DNA of 64,000 bases from Pseudomonadota bacterium (GTDB lineage Bacteria > Bdellovibrionota_B > Oligoflexia > Silvanigrellales > Silvanigrellaceae). The stretch covers positions 1-64,000 of the forward strand of contig RFOM01000008.1 in the NCBI GenBank assembly GCA_009926615.1. The letters are read 5' to 3'. Under the pieces are notes generated by a model. That model ran no database searches. It had not been told where the DNA came from and saw only the letters and a program-made list of their open reading frames with translations. This document shows, one piece after another, positions 1 to 8,194 of this stretch. Every line of letters begins with the position of its first letter. Within the stretch, counting starts at the first letter, position 1. A program made the translations under genes and the position numbers.

Positions 1-81
1 CCTCAATGTCGTGTCCTGCGGGTTCTGATGTAGACTTGGGAATGCGCTTCGTGAAGATACGAAATTTTGGGGAAATCGAAA

Positions 82-585
82 ATGCTCGTCAAAAATGAAG
101 GCCAACTTGTCAGCCTTGAGGGCATACTCAATGAGCATGTTGACCTGCAGGTTGTCGAGTCTGCCATCCTCGACGCCGCCAAATCCGCCGGCGGAGGGGC
201 TGTTTCTCTTGATTTGTCCAAAGTCAGCAGAGCGAACTCGTCAGGTCTTCTTCAGTGGCTCAGAATGACCAAGCGCATAAAAAATCCGCTCAATTACGTC
301 AGAACACCCGTCTGGCTCGTCGAACAGTTCAACATGATCGATGAATTTTTCGACGGTCATATTTCAGTTGAGTCGGTTTACGCTCACTTCTATTGTCCGG
401 ATACGGATACGAGCGAAACGCATCTGCTCAAACTCGGTGTCGAAGTTCCCATTCAGGACCAATACAAAACATTTCATCTGAAAATGTCGTCCAGTGACGG
501 AAAAGAACTCGAACCGGACTTCGATGAACGGTCATACTTCCATTTTATTGCCCGTCATCTGTCCAAAGCAGTCTCTGGAACCTGA
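82..585 (+). CDS. STAS-like domain protein
   Basis: Protein of 167 residues. The first 100 residues have an alternating beta/alpha pattern with a segment (VSLDLSKVSRANSSGLLQWL) that looks like the central strand and helix of STAS/anti-sigma-antagonist-like domains. The last 65 residues are not recognised. I chose ATG 82 over the upstream in-frame TTG at 67 because a GGGGAAA stretch sits just before it. There is no signal peptide or membrane segment, so it is probably cytoplasmic. It converges on the peptidase gene at 598 with only 12 bases between stops. A regulatory role by protein binding is possible but is inference. The STAS assignment is by pattern only. Confidence 0.7.
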   Translation: MLVKNEGQLVSLEGILNEHVDLQVVESAILDAAKSAGGGAVSLDLSKVSRANSSGLLQWLRMTKRIKNPLNYVRTPVWLVEQFNMIDEFFDGHISVESVYAHFYCPDTDTSETHLLKLGVEVPIQDQYKTFHLKMSSSDGKELEPDFDERSYFHFIARHLSKAVSGT

Positions 586-597
586 ATACACCGCCCC

Positions 598-1482
598 TCA
601 GTTCGTTTCTGCAACACTGCGTGCGGAGGCAGGCAGGTAATTCAACGTCGTGATGACTTCGGTCATCGCATCGTCAATTGCGTTGCGGCCGATATCCACG
701 CTCGGGACACTGTCGCCCAGAACCGCAAAGACAACCTGCCAGCCTGTCTTGCTGTCGCCGAAGCCCGCAAGCGCAGTTGTGGGATCAGTTGTCAGGGTAC
801 CCGTTTTCGCCGCGATCGTTCCGTTGATATTCCCCATGCGGCCTGCAAGAGTCCCGTCGACTCCGGCAACAGGAAGCAGTGAACGAAATGCCTTGATCTT
901 GTCGGAATTGCGCACCGCAGAAAGAACCTGAACAAGATCGGTTGCAGAAAGGCGGTTGTCGTAGCTCAGTCCGGAACCGTCTGCGATTTTCAGTCCGGCG
1001 GATCGGGATATGCCAAAGAAGGTCAGCATGTCGTAAACAGAGTTAAGTCCTCCGCTCCATGAAAGTACATTTTCTGCCATGTCGTTGTCAGAGTATTTCA
1101 TCATTTCTCTGATGTAATTATATTTCGATGACCCTATCTGGGACGCCGCGGCGATTTCCCGAAAGGCTGTCCAGCTGGTCATCACTTTCATGGTTGAAGC
1201 GGGTTTTACCGATGTTCCTGCTGCTCGCCGGTACAATTCCAGTTTTTCACCGCGCGGGCCGTGAGCGCGAACATCGACACTCCATGTGGTGTTGGAATCG
1301 CTGCCCGAATTGAAAATAGCATCCAGAGCTTTTGAAAACCGCGCGTTGACGTAGGGTTTGTATTCATCATTGTCGGGAGTGACCGAAGTCGTTTCGCTCT
1401 GAGTACTTTCAACCGGTACACCGCATCCGCTGACAACGAGTGATGCAGACAGAACGACTATGGAAAGTAGTGACTTGATCAT
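598..1482 (-). CDS. Minimal D-Ala-D-Ala carboxypeptidase/endopeptidase (peptidase S13, PBP4-like) lipoprotein
   Basis: Penicillin-binding-protein fold enzyme expected to trim peptidoglycan peptides in the periplasm. A lipoprotein signal ends in VVSGC (Cys20). The three active-site motifs are present: S96-T-M-K99, S131-D-N133 and a KTG triad near residue 248 (AAKTGTL). The protein has 294 residues against about 450-480 for typical PBP4/DacB. Only about 30 residues separate SxxK from SxN, so the large insertion domain of PBP4 is absent. Start ATG 1482 is preceded by AAGGAG at good spacing; a longer reading frame to 1548 lacks both a site and a sensible signal peptide. Family assignment is firm; the exact cleavage specificity cannot be told. 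Confidence 0.88.
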   Translation of the reverse strand: MIKSLLSIVVLSASLVVSGCGVPVESTQSETTSVTPDNDEYKPYVNARFSKALDAIFNSGSDSNTTWSVDVRAHGPRGEKLELYRRAAGTSVKPASTMKVMTSWTAFREIAAASQIGSSKYNYIREMMKYSDNDMAENVLSWSGGLNSVYDMLTFFGISRSAGLKIADGSGLSYDNRLSATDLVQVLSAVRNSDKIKAFRSLLPVAGVDGTLAGRMGNINGTIAAKTGTLTTDPTTALAGFGDSKTGWQVVFAVLGDSVPSVDIGRNAIDDAMTEVITTLNYLPASARSVAETN

Positions 1483-1580
1483 GTGCCGGTACTCCTTCTC
1501 ACTGCCGACCTGCATGCAAAAAACAGGCCAAGCCGGCACTACAAACAAGCATCCGAAATTATTTATTTTTTTGACAAAAA

Positions 1581-2036
1581 TCAGCAGTTGCCGGCGTTAA
1601 AAAGATAGACAGTGTGCAGCGAACCTGACAGCTGCGCATCGGTCAGCTTTGCGATTTCACGTTCAATCCACCCTTCCGGAGGCCCGTCAAACAAAGGAAT
1701 GGCAGCAGTGGTAATTTGCCTTTCGCAGAATTCAGACAACAGTGTCGAGAAAGCCGTCCGCGTGAGGTCCGGTCTGATTTTTTCCTGCCAGTGATATTTG
1801 AGGGGCAGAGAAGCCACAAAGCGGGTTCCGAACAGCTCTCCGACTTCATGCCAAACCGGCACTCCCGGCTCAAGCTTTTTGCGGATACAGGCCCGCGTAT
1901 ATTCCCGAAAATAATCGGGCCATGCTTTTTTAACCTGCCGCGACAAAATATCCTTGCTGACCCCGACGCAGTTCACGGGGTGAACAAAGACTTCCGGATA
2001 GACTGAAAAAACATCTTCAACGCGGACGAATTCCAC
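1581..2036 (-). CDS. Macro domain (ADP-ribose binding) protein
   Basis: Stand-alone 151-residue macro domain. The N-terminal VHPVNCVGVSKD matches the ADP-ribose-binding loop of macro domains (usually VNxxNxxxxxGGG), and a later loop (IPLFDGPPEGW) sits where the second phosphate-binding loop is expected. The family binds or hydrolyses ADP-ribose derivatives, for example removing ADP-ribose from nucleic acid or protein. No toxin or ADP-ribosyltransferase gene is adjacent. The start is GTG 2036 with GGGGAGA a few bases upstream; an ATG at 2041 is in another frame. It is divergent from the subtilase gene at 2154. Substrate unknown. Confidence 0.8.
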   Translation of the reverse strand: MEFVRVEDVFSVYPEVFVHPVNCVGVSKDILSRQVKKAWPDYFREYTRACIRKKLEPGVPVWHEVGELFGTRFVASLPLKYHWQEKIRPDLTRTAFSTLLSEFCERQITTAAIPLFDGPPEGWIEREIAKLTDAQLSGSLHTVYLFNAGNC

Positions 2037-2153
2037 CGCATCTCCCCTGTCAAACTTGCAGCGTCAAGAGTTCATCACAAACCTGATCAATTCCGAGCAG
2101 TAAGTCTAACATAAGTGCATGCCCACTCTCTACTGATTCGCAGGAGACTCCTG

Positions 2154-4079
2154 ATGCGCATCTCTTTCAAGAAAATCCCGGCTTTATTACCAGCGATTTC
2201 CTTGCTTTCCATCTGCCAAGTCGGATGTCTGAAACCAAAAACAGATGGTCAGGTGAGTGACGCAGGAATCAGTATTCCGGCGGCCGCAACGGAAGTCGGG
2301 ATAAATTCCGATTTTTTGATGAAAACGTATTCGCGCGAGAATCTGGCCAAGAAAACCAAGGCAGGCCAGCTCGTTGTTTTGGCCAAATCAGAATGGCGTG
2401 ACGCCCTTCCGCTCAGACACCGTTCCGGCGACGTCAGAAATTTCAAAAACATCGGTGATTCTTCAAGCATCACTGCAGTCGGCGGAGTGGAAGTGAACGG
2501 CCTTACCGTCGCCAAAGGCAAAGTCAATCTCAAATCCAAGAAAACAAACTCGGAAAGTCAGCACGAAGTTCTGCGCTTTGACCTTCGGGACATCAGCGCC
2601 AAAGGGCTTGTCTCCGCTATAAATGCACTGCACAGTCTGTCTTCCGTTGTCCTTGCAGAGCCCAATTACGTTTATCAGGCGATCGGTGCACCCAACGATG
2701 CGAAGTGGCCGTCACTTTGGGGCATGCAAAAGATTTCGGCTCCGACAGCGTGGGACAGCTGGCAGGGTGACCAGAATTTCACGGTCGCCGTGATCGATAC
2801 GGGCATCGACTACAACCATGAAGATCTCAAAGACAACATCTGGAAGAACACCAAAGAAATTGCCGGCAACGGAGTGGACGACGATTCCAACGGTTACGTG
2901 GATGACGTTCAGGGATGGAACTTTTATTGGGTCAACAACAACCCGATGGACGGCAACGGGCACGGAACTCACTGCGCGGGAACGGTCGCCGGACGCGGCA
3001 ACAACGCCCTTGGTGTGGCCGGAGTCAACTGGAAGGCCAAACTCATGCCGGTCAAGGTTCTGGGCGATGACGGTTCGGGATACAACTTCGATATTTTCGA
3101 CGGGATTATGTATGCCGCCAACAACGGCGCACGAGTCACAAGCAACAGCTACGGCGGCGGCGGAGCGAGCGCACTTATTGCGTCGGCTATTTCTGCGGCC
3201 AAAGACAAAGGTGTACTGTTCATCGCTGCTGCCGGTAACGAATCAGCGGCAGCCGCAAGCTATCCCGCATACTACAGCAAGACTTACGACAACGTGATTG
3301 CCGTAGCTTCATCGGACTCTGCGGACAATCTTTCGTCCTTCTCGAACTACGGCGACGGAGTGAATATCGCAGCTCCCGGCAGTGATATTCTGAGTACCGT
3401 TCCGAACAACGGCTATCAGTCCTACAACGGAACATCGATGGCGACACCGCATGTTGCCGGTCTTGCGACGCTCATCTGGAGCAAGCAGCCGTCGATGACC
3501 TATCTTCAAATCAAGGATGCAATTCTGACAAGCGGTGACGCGCTGACGTCAATGGTTGGAAAGGTCGATACCGGAGCAAGAATAAACGCCGCAAAGGCAC
3601 TGGCTAAAGTCAATTCCGGCAGCCCTACTCCGACACCCACAGCAACGGCTACTCCGACACCGACGGCAACGGCGACTCCGACGGCAACGCCGACACCGAC
3701 AGCAACTCCGACTCCGACGGCAACGCCCACACCGACGGCAACTCCGACACCGACGGCAACACCGACTCCGACGGCAACGCCGACACCGACGGCAACACCG
3801 GCCAAAACCAACTGCGACACCGACACCCACGGCCACGGCGACTCCAACGCCCACGCCAACACCCTCATACAAGGCAGGTATCCGTTACAACCTCTACACG
3901 ACACCGATTGCGTGGACGGACGTTCCCGACTTTACAAAGATGTCTGCCGTCAAGGCCGGCTTGCTGCAAAACTTCTCGCTGATTCCGAGAACTCAGGAAA
4001 CCAACTACGGGTTCATGTACGAGGGTTTCATCTACATCTCGAAGGCCGGCACATACACCTTCTATACTCTGTCGGATGA
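2154..4079 (+). CDS. Secreted subtilisin-family serine protease (S8), frame broken before its PA14 domain
   Basis: Lipoprotein-type signal (Cys25 in CQVGC) followed by a pro-region to about residue 175 and a peptidase S8 domain. The catalytic triad is Asp215 (VAVIDTGID), His270 (GHGTHCAG) and Ser428 (GTSMATPHVAG). A Pro/Thr/Ala repeat linker starts near residue 491. In the zero frame the linker turns at about 3801 into unrelated Cys/His-rich sequence ending at 4079, whereas frame +1 continues the PT linker and encodes a good PA14 domain to 4296. ATG 2154 has CAGGAG upstream and begins the signal peptide; the longer frame from 2115 does not. The protease is probably exported and active. The break could be a real mutation, a programmed shift or an assembly error. 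Confidence 0.88.
   Translation: MRISFKKIPALLPAISLLSICQVGCLKPKTDGQVSDAGISIPAAATEVGINSDFLMKTYSRENLAKKTKAGQLVVLAKSEWRDALPLRHRSGDVRNFKNIGDSSSITAVGGVEVNGLTVAKGKVNLKSKKTNSESQHEVLRFDLRDISAKGLVSAINALHSLSSVVLAEPNYVYQAIGAPNDAKWPSLWGMQKISAPTAWDSWQGDQNFTVAVIDTGIDYNHEDLKDNIWKNTKEIAGNGVDDDSNGYVDDVQGWNFYWVNNNPMDGNGHGTHCAGTVAGRGNNALGVAGVNWKAKLMPVKVLGDDGSGYNFDIFDGIMYAANNGARVTSNSYGGGGASALIASAISAAKDKGVLFIAAAGNESAAAASYPAYYSKTYDNVIAVASSDSADNLSSFSNYGDGVNIAAPGSDILSTVPNNGYQSYNGTSMATPHVAGLATLIWSKQPSMTYLQIKDAILTSGDALTSMVGKVDTGARINAAKALAKVNSGSPTPTPTATATPTPTATATPTATPTPTATPTPTATPTPTATPTPTATPTPTATPTPTATPAKTNCDTDTHGHGDSNAHANTLIQGRYPLQPLHDTDCVDGRSRLYKDVCRQGRLAAKLLADSENSGNQLRVHVRGFHLHLEGRHIHLLYSVG
3624..3864 (+). repeat. Pro-Thr/Ala-Thr codon repeat (interdomain linker)
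   Basis: Degenerate tandem repeats of 6 to 18 bases built on ccgacgGCAACg/ccgacaccgac, encoding (PT)n and (PTAT)n linker sequence. All unit lengths are multiples of three, so copy-number change would not shift frame. The antisense strand gives long Val/Gly open frames that are artefacts. Confidence 0.9.
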
Positions 4080-4296
4080 CGGCAGCCGGTTGTGGATCAA
4101 CAACACACTGGTTGTTGAAAACGGCGGAGTCCATACAGCAAGGGAACGCTCCGGAACCATCAACCTTCCTGTCGGGTATCACCCCTTCCGGCTGAGCTAC
4201 TTCCAGAGCTCCGACAAGCAGAACTTGGTTGTCAGCTACAAGGGCCCGAATTTCACAAAGAGGAACATCCCAAACACAGCTCTGTTCTACAAATAA
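3802..4296 (+). pseudogene. PA14-domain segment in frame +1 relative to the upstream subtilase
   Basis: From 3802 the +1 frame reads PKPTATPTPT and on into an unbroken PT-rich linker, then a PA14-like carbohydrate/surface-binding domain. Its core (KAGTYTFYTLSDDGSRLWIN, then GYHPFRLSYFQ) is typical of PA14 (GxYxFxxxSDDGSxLxI). The domain belongs with the protease architecture signal-S8-linker-PA14. The frames could be joined by losing one base at 3801, or by a +1 slip on the AAAA run at 3804-3807. The first internal ATG is 3940, inside the domain and with no clear ribosome-binding site, so independent expression is unlikely. Confidence 0.7.
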
Positions 4297-4324
4297 CCTG
4301 AGTCACAGGTCCGCAAATTACAGC

Positions 4325-4360
4325 AAAAAAAAAGGCCCCGAATCAGTCATGATTCGGGGC
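4325..4360 (-). terminator. Rho-independent terminator of the L,D-transpeptidase gene
   Basis: A perfect 10 bp stem (4335-4344 with 4351-4360, GC-rich base GCCCCGAATC) and 6-base loop, followed on the minus strand by nine T (A-run 4325-4333 on the plus strand). It lies 37 bases beyond the stop codon of the minus-strand gene. Confidence 0.9.
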
Positions 4361-4396
4361 TACGTGCATGAGGCCAGAACATAGCCAATCAAGGAA

Positions 4397-5467
4397 TCAG
4401 TTCTGGGTTCGACAATCACTCAACAACTTTTTGCTCAACAGTCCTTTGGTTGTTCTCACATAACCTGTGCCGGCGAGTTCCTCGGTGACAATCGCGTAGT
4501 CGCCTTTGTTGTAGAACGACACTTCATTATCGAAATTCGCGGGAAGCTGAGTGTAAACAATGGCAACCTGCTTCACCGGATCAACACCGCTGACAAGGCA
4601 TTTCAACTTTTGGGGAACCGGAGTCTGAACAGGGACGGCAACGGCAGGGGTCTGCACGGGTGCCGGACCTGACTGGTTCAACACAGGGTCCTGCGGCCAG
4701 CGCCCGACAACAACCTTCATGTCCGTTTTGGTCAAAGATTGTGTCAAAGTCTTTTTATCCTTTGCCGGAGTGTTCTCCATTGCGAGGACTGATTCTCTGA
4801 ATCCGGCCACCTGCGGATACGAGTCCAGCACCATATGGAAAAGATCTTTTATTTTTGCGTTTGGATTGCGAATACAACCGCCCGAAACACGGCGCTGTTG
4901 CGCATCCGCAAGCTCAAGAATCCATTCCGCGGCATTGCCGTGAATCCCGTATTCGCCATGGAACCAAATCACATAACTGCCCAAGGGATTGTTTGCTCCG
5001 CAGGGACCGAAAAGATTCGGATTCTCTTTAAAAATTCTGGCTCTTTCCTGCTCGTTTTCTGCTGTTTTGCCGGTCTTCGGATCCTTGGGAGCTCTGGGCA
5101 GCCAAGTCGGGCAAACCTGCATGTCTTCAACTGCAAAAACACCCGTCGGGGTCGACTGAGGAATCTTGTCGTGGAATTCTCCGGTCACATCTGCAGAGGC
5201 AATATTCCACTGCTTCACCGGCTTGCCGTCCTGATAAACCGTCGCTCGGTTGGTCTCAAGGTTGACCATCACTGCCATCTTGGAAGCGAGGGCTTTCTCA
5301 AGCGCAGATTGGTCTGTTTTCTCGGTTTGCATCCACATGGTCTGCGAATCTTCTGTTGAAGACGCCGAATCCACTGCAGAACAACCAACAACGGCTGCAC
5401 CGGTCAGCCCTGTCACACCGACGAGCCAGCCTGCCACTACTGAGTTCCTGATGAAATTGCGGACCAT
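4397..5467 (-). CDS. L,D-transpeptidase (YkuD domain), lipoprotein
   Basis: Periplasmic enzyme that forms 3-3 peptidoglycan cross-links or attaches protein to peptidoglycan. Lipoprotein signal with Cys29 (AAVVGC). YkuD domain about residues 64-225 with the signature His176 (IHGN) and nucleophile Cys198 in SGGCIR, plus a tolerated insertion around residues 118-160. It is followed by a Pro/Val-rich linker (near 265-285) and a C-terminal about 70-residue domain that resembles an SH3-like fold. Start ATG 5467 is 8 bases after AGGGAG; ATG 5473 is only two bases from it. Monocistronic, with a strong terminator downstream. Confidence 0.92.
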   Translation of the reverse strand: MVRNFIRNSVVAGWLVGVTGLTGAAVVGCSAVDSASSTEDSQTMWMQTEKTDQSALEKALASKMAVMVNLETNRATVYQDGKPVKQWNIASADVTGEFHDKIPQSTPTGVFAVEDMQVCPTWLPRAPKDPKTGKTAENEQERARIFKENPNLFGPCGANNPLGSYVIWFHGEYGIHGNAAEWILELADAQQRRVSGGCIRNPNAKIKDLFHMVLDSYPQVAGFRESVLAMENTPAKDKKTLTQSLTKTDMKVVVGRWPQDPVLNQSGPAPVQTPAVAVPVQTPVPQKLKCLVSGVDPVKQVAIVYTQLPANFDNEVSFYNKGDYAIVTEELAGTGYVRTTKGLLSKKLLSDCRTQN

Positions 5468-5565
5468 GGCCATTTCTCCCTAATGTTTCCCGCGAACGGG
5501 AGCAGAGTTCTACCCGTCGAAAGCAACTTGGAGGCCAAATTAAAGAGCCGATATATTTGAATTAA

Positions 5566-6267
5566 TTATTCGCCGGAGTGACTAAAAACTCGACAGTGTC
5601 GCAAAATCCGTTGATTCCTGAGGACCGACCGCGCAGCTGAGCTGCCTTCTTCACGTTCCAGATATTCAACACAAAAGTCGGTCTTGGATTCGAGGCACTC
5701 CCAAACAGCTCCCGCACACATGGCACACGGTTCACGCGTCACAAGCAAACGCGCACCGCGCGGTAGCGGCCTGCCCTCGCGGAGCCACCACTGCGCCAAA
5801 AGGTTCATCTCTGCATGCCGGACTCTGTTGCGGCCGGCAGAATTATGGCCGGCCGCAAGCAAACGACCGTCTGCGGAAATAAGCCACGCCTCAATTGAAC
5901 GGTTCTGCTCAGCACGAACAGTTCCCTGAAATGGCGGAGGAAGAAGCGAGAGCGATTGAGCGTGCACCATATTTTCAGGCCAAACCTGAACGGCTTTGAA
6001 ATGGGAAGCCATGCGTTCGGCTACAGGCTCAGGAACCTGCCCAAGATACGTGCTGCGTTTTGCGCAGATCAAAATCGTGCCTCTGCACAACTCACTCAGA
6101 GGAGTGTCGGTATAAATTCGGCTCCGCAAAATAAAATGGGCTGACGAGGGAGCTTTGAGCCAGATACCTTCGACAAGCGCACTGACAACCGAACGCGGCT
6201 CATACGTGAGGCGATGGTGTTCCGCCCAATACAAAACTCCGTTCCATTCCAGCCACGCAACTCCCAT
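5566..6267 (-). CDS. Cytidine-deaminase-fold protein (Bd3614-like)
   Basis: The C-terminal half has the zinc-dependent deaminase signature: HAEMNLL (zinc His and catalytic Glu, about residues 151-157) and PCAMCAG (two zinc Cys, about 181-187). The first about 115 residues are a separate unrecognised domain. The two-domain layout recalls the Bd3614-type deaminases described from Bdellovibrio (memory of the family, not a search). Substrate unknown: nucleotide, nucleic acid or small base. It is the last gene of the leftward operon; its ribosome-binding site (AGGA) overlaps the stop of the permease gene six bases upstream, so it is translated with the exporter and ligase genes. Confidence 0.75.
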   Translation of the reverse strand: MGVAWLEWNGVLYWAEHHRLTYEPRSVVSALVEGIWLKAPSSAHFILRSRIYTDTPLSELCRGTILICAKRSTYLGQVPEPVAERMASHFKAVQVWPENMVHAQSLSLLPPPFQGTVRAEQNRSIEAWLISADGRLLAAGHNSAGRNRVRHAEMNLLAQWWLREGRPLPRGARLLVTREPCAMCAGAVWECLESKTDFCVEYLEREEGSSAARSVLRNQRILRHCRVFSHSGE

Positions 6268-6273
6268 GAAAAT

Positions 6274-7482
6274 TCATCCTGCCTGCCGCAAAGCCTGACT
6301 TATCGACATGCGCAGAACCTTGAAAGCCGCAAGCAAGCTTCCCAAACAACCGGCGGCGACCGTCAGCAAGACCGACTCGGCTGCCATGGAAAAATGCAGC
6401 TCGATAAAAGTTTTAAAGGAACGTGTAATGCCCGGGCCGGGGGGCATAAAAAATCCGTCCTTAAGAAAGGTGACGTTCGAAAGCCAGACAATCAGCAGAC
6501 CGGCAACAGCGCCAAGAAAGGCCGCAATACAGCCTTCTATGGCAATCAATGAAAGAATTTCTTTTTTGGATTCTCCGTTGGCACGAAGCATCCCGAACTC
6601 CTGAGTCCGTTCGAGAATCGACGAAGTTGCCGTGTTAAAAATTCCGAGCACAACAACAAACAAAATGATGAGACGGACAATTTGATACTGGGCATTCAAA
6701 AAATCGACCGAGTTCTGATAATAAATCTTATCCAAAATCTCGAAGGGAGTCGCTTCAAGCCGAGGCAGTGTACTTGCGACCTGCTTCTCCACTGCCGGCC
6801 AGTCGTCGTGGCTGCGCAGACCCAAAGATATCTTTTCAATCTTGTCAGTGTCCATCAGCCTCTGAGCCTGAGGCAACTGAATTTGAAAAAAGCTGTCGTC
6901 CAGTTCCCGCGAGCCCGTGTGAAAAATACCGGTCACATTAAAATCTGCACCGTTGAGCGAACCATGGACTGTGTTTGTGAGAACCGTAACACGCTGTCCG
7001 AGTTTGAGGTCAAGAGAGTGTGCGAGCCCCTTGCCGAGAACAATTCCTTCCGGCTCGGCGCGCAACGACTGCCCTTCGACAATGTTGATTGTAAAAAAGA
7101 ATTCACTTTCGGCCGCGCCGTCGATCCCCGTTCCGCGGGCTCCGAGAGAACGGGTGCCGTTGGATACCAGCGCAGAGAATTCGAGGCGCGGAAAAACCTT
7201 TTCAACACCCTTTAGGGACAACAGTGTTCTCAGGACCTCCTGAGGATTTTCAATCCATGCATCCCATGGCTTGGGCAAGACTTTGTCACGGTATCCTGCA
7301 GTATTGACCTGACCGTTACCGTAATGGGCATGCACTGCGTTCTTGCGGTACTCATTCAACAGCCCCGTGTTAAAGCCTCTGAAAGAAAACATTGCGGCTG
7401 CACCTGCGGCGACTGTTGCCAATGTGACCAATGAACGGCGTTTGTTTCTGACAAGACTCCTGAGCGCAACTTTAAGCAACAC
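6274..7482 (-). CDS. ABC transporter permease, FtsX/LolC/MacB type
   Basis: Four-helix MacB-type permease: an N-terminal transmembrane segment after residues LVRNKRRS, a periplasmic domain of about 220 residues, then three helices (IVRLIILFVVVLGIFNT, IEGCIAAFLGAVAGLLIVWL and the C-terminal AAESVLLTVAAGCLGSLL). It contains the ERTQEFGMLRANG loop typical of this class. Works with the adjacent ATPase, in lipoprotein release or small-molecule export across the envelope. GTG 7482 is preferred (GGAGG nine bases before, one base after the ATPase stop); ATG 7491 is the alternative but abuts the site. Given the neighbours, exporting or sensing a biosynthetic product is plausible. Confidence 0.88.
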   Translation of the reverse strand: MLLKVALRSLVRNKRRSLVTLATVAAGAAAMFSFRGFNTGLLNEYRKNAVHAHYGNGQVNTAGYRDKVLPKPWDAWIENPQEVLRTLLSLKGVEKVFPRLEFSALVSNGTRSLGARGTGIDGAAESEFFFTINIVEGQSLRAEPEGIVLGKGLAHSLDLKLGQRVTVLTNTVHGSLNGADFNVTGIFHTGSRELDDSFFQIQLPQAQRLMDTDKIEKISLGLRSHDDWPAVEKQVASTLPRLEATPFEILDKIYYQNSVDFLNAQYQIVRLIILFVVVLGIFNTATSSILERTQEFGMLRANGESKKEILSLIAIEGCIAAFLGAVAGLLIVWLSNVTFLKDGFFMPPGPGITRSFKTFIELHFSMAAESVLLTVAAGCLGSLLAAFKVLRMSISQALRQAG

Positions 7483-7483
7483 G

Positions 7484-8170
7484 TCAAACATCCTCCGCGC
7501 GGCGTCCGTCCCGCAGACGAATGACTCTGTCCGCGAGTCCGATTGCCTGCAAATCATGACTTGCCATTATCACTGAATGACCCTGTTCGCTGCATGCCTT
7601 GCGCAGAAGTTCCAAAACAGAAAGGCCGGTTTTGGAATCCAAATTTGCGGTCGGCTCATCTGCCAAAATGACCTTTGGCCTCTTTGCGAGGGCTCTCGCA
7701 ATAGCGACTCTCTGACGCTGACCGCCGCTCATTTGCTGAGGGCGCTTGCCCCGATGGTCCGAAAGTCCGACCCACTCAAGCGCTCTTCCTGCTGCCTTGG
7801 TCCGCTCTGCTGCCGGTATTCCCTGCCGCGACAAAAAATACTCAACATTTTCTTCCGCCGTAAGAACGTCGATTAAATAAAAATTCTGAAATACAAATCC
7901 AATTTCATGCCTTCGGATATGATTCATCTGTTTTTCCGACAGCGCTGCCACGGGCGTGCCGAAATAAAGAAGATTTCCTTTTTGCATCGGCTCTATCAGT
8001 CCAAGAAGGTTGAGCAGCGTCGACTTTCCGGAGCCCGAAGGGCCGGCAAGACAGGTAAACTTTCCGGCTTCAATCTGAAAATCAATGTCCGAAAGCGCCG
8101 GAACATCTACGTCACCAAGCCTGTAATGCAACGAAAGTCTGTTGCCCTCAAATACATGAGCATCACCCAT
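7484..8170 (-). CDS. ABC transporter ATP-binding protein (LolD/MacB type)
   Basis: 228-residue nucleotide-binding subunit. Walker A GPSGSGKST, Q-loop FVFQNFYLID, signature MSGGQRQR, Walker B VILADEPTANLDS and a switch His (MASHD) are all present. It belongs to the MacB/LolD branch that pairs with FtsX-like permeases, and its partner follows directly, separated by one base. ATG 8170 has GGAGA eight bases upstream and is chosen over an upstream in-frame TTG at 8194. The gene starts 24 bases after the PEP-synthase-like gene, in the same operon. Confidence 0.93.
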   Translation of the reverse strand: MGDAHVFEGNRLSLHYRLGDVDVPALSDIDFQIEAGKFTCLAGPSGSGKSTLLNLLGLIEPMQKGNLLYFGTPVAALSEKQMNHIRRHEIGFVFQNFYLIDVLTAEENVEYFLSRQGIPAAERTKAAGRALEWVGLSDHRGKRPQQMSGGQRQRVAIARALAKRPKVILADEPTANLDSKTGLSVLELLRKACSEQGHSVIMASHDLQAIGLADRVIRLRDGRRAEDV

Positions 8171-8194
8171 AGAAAATTCTCCAGTGAACAACAA

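Noticed and set aside
3624..3864. CRISPR array or phase-variable tract
   Set aside because: Degenerate short codon repeats without spacers; unit lengths are multiples of three, so copy number cannot switch frame.
3506..3904. Val/Gly-repeat open frame on the minus strand
   Set aside because: It is the antisense of the Pro/Thr repeat linker of the subtilase; composition is a by-product of the repeat.
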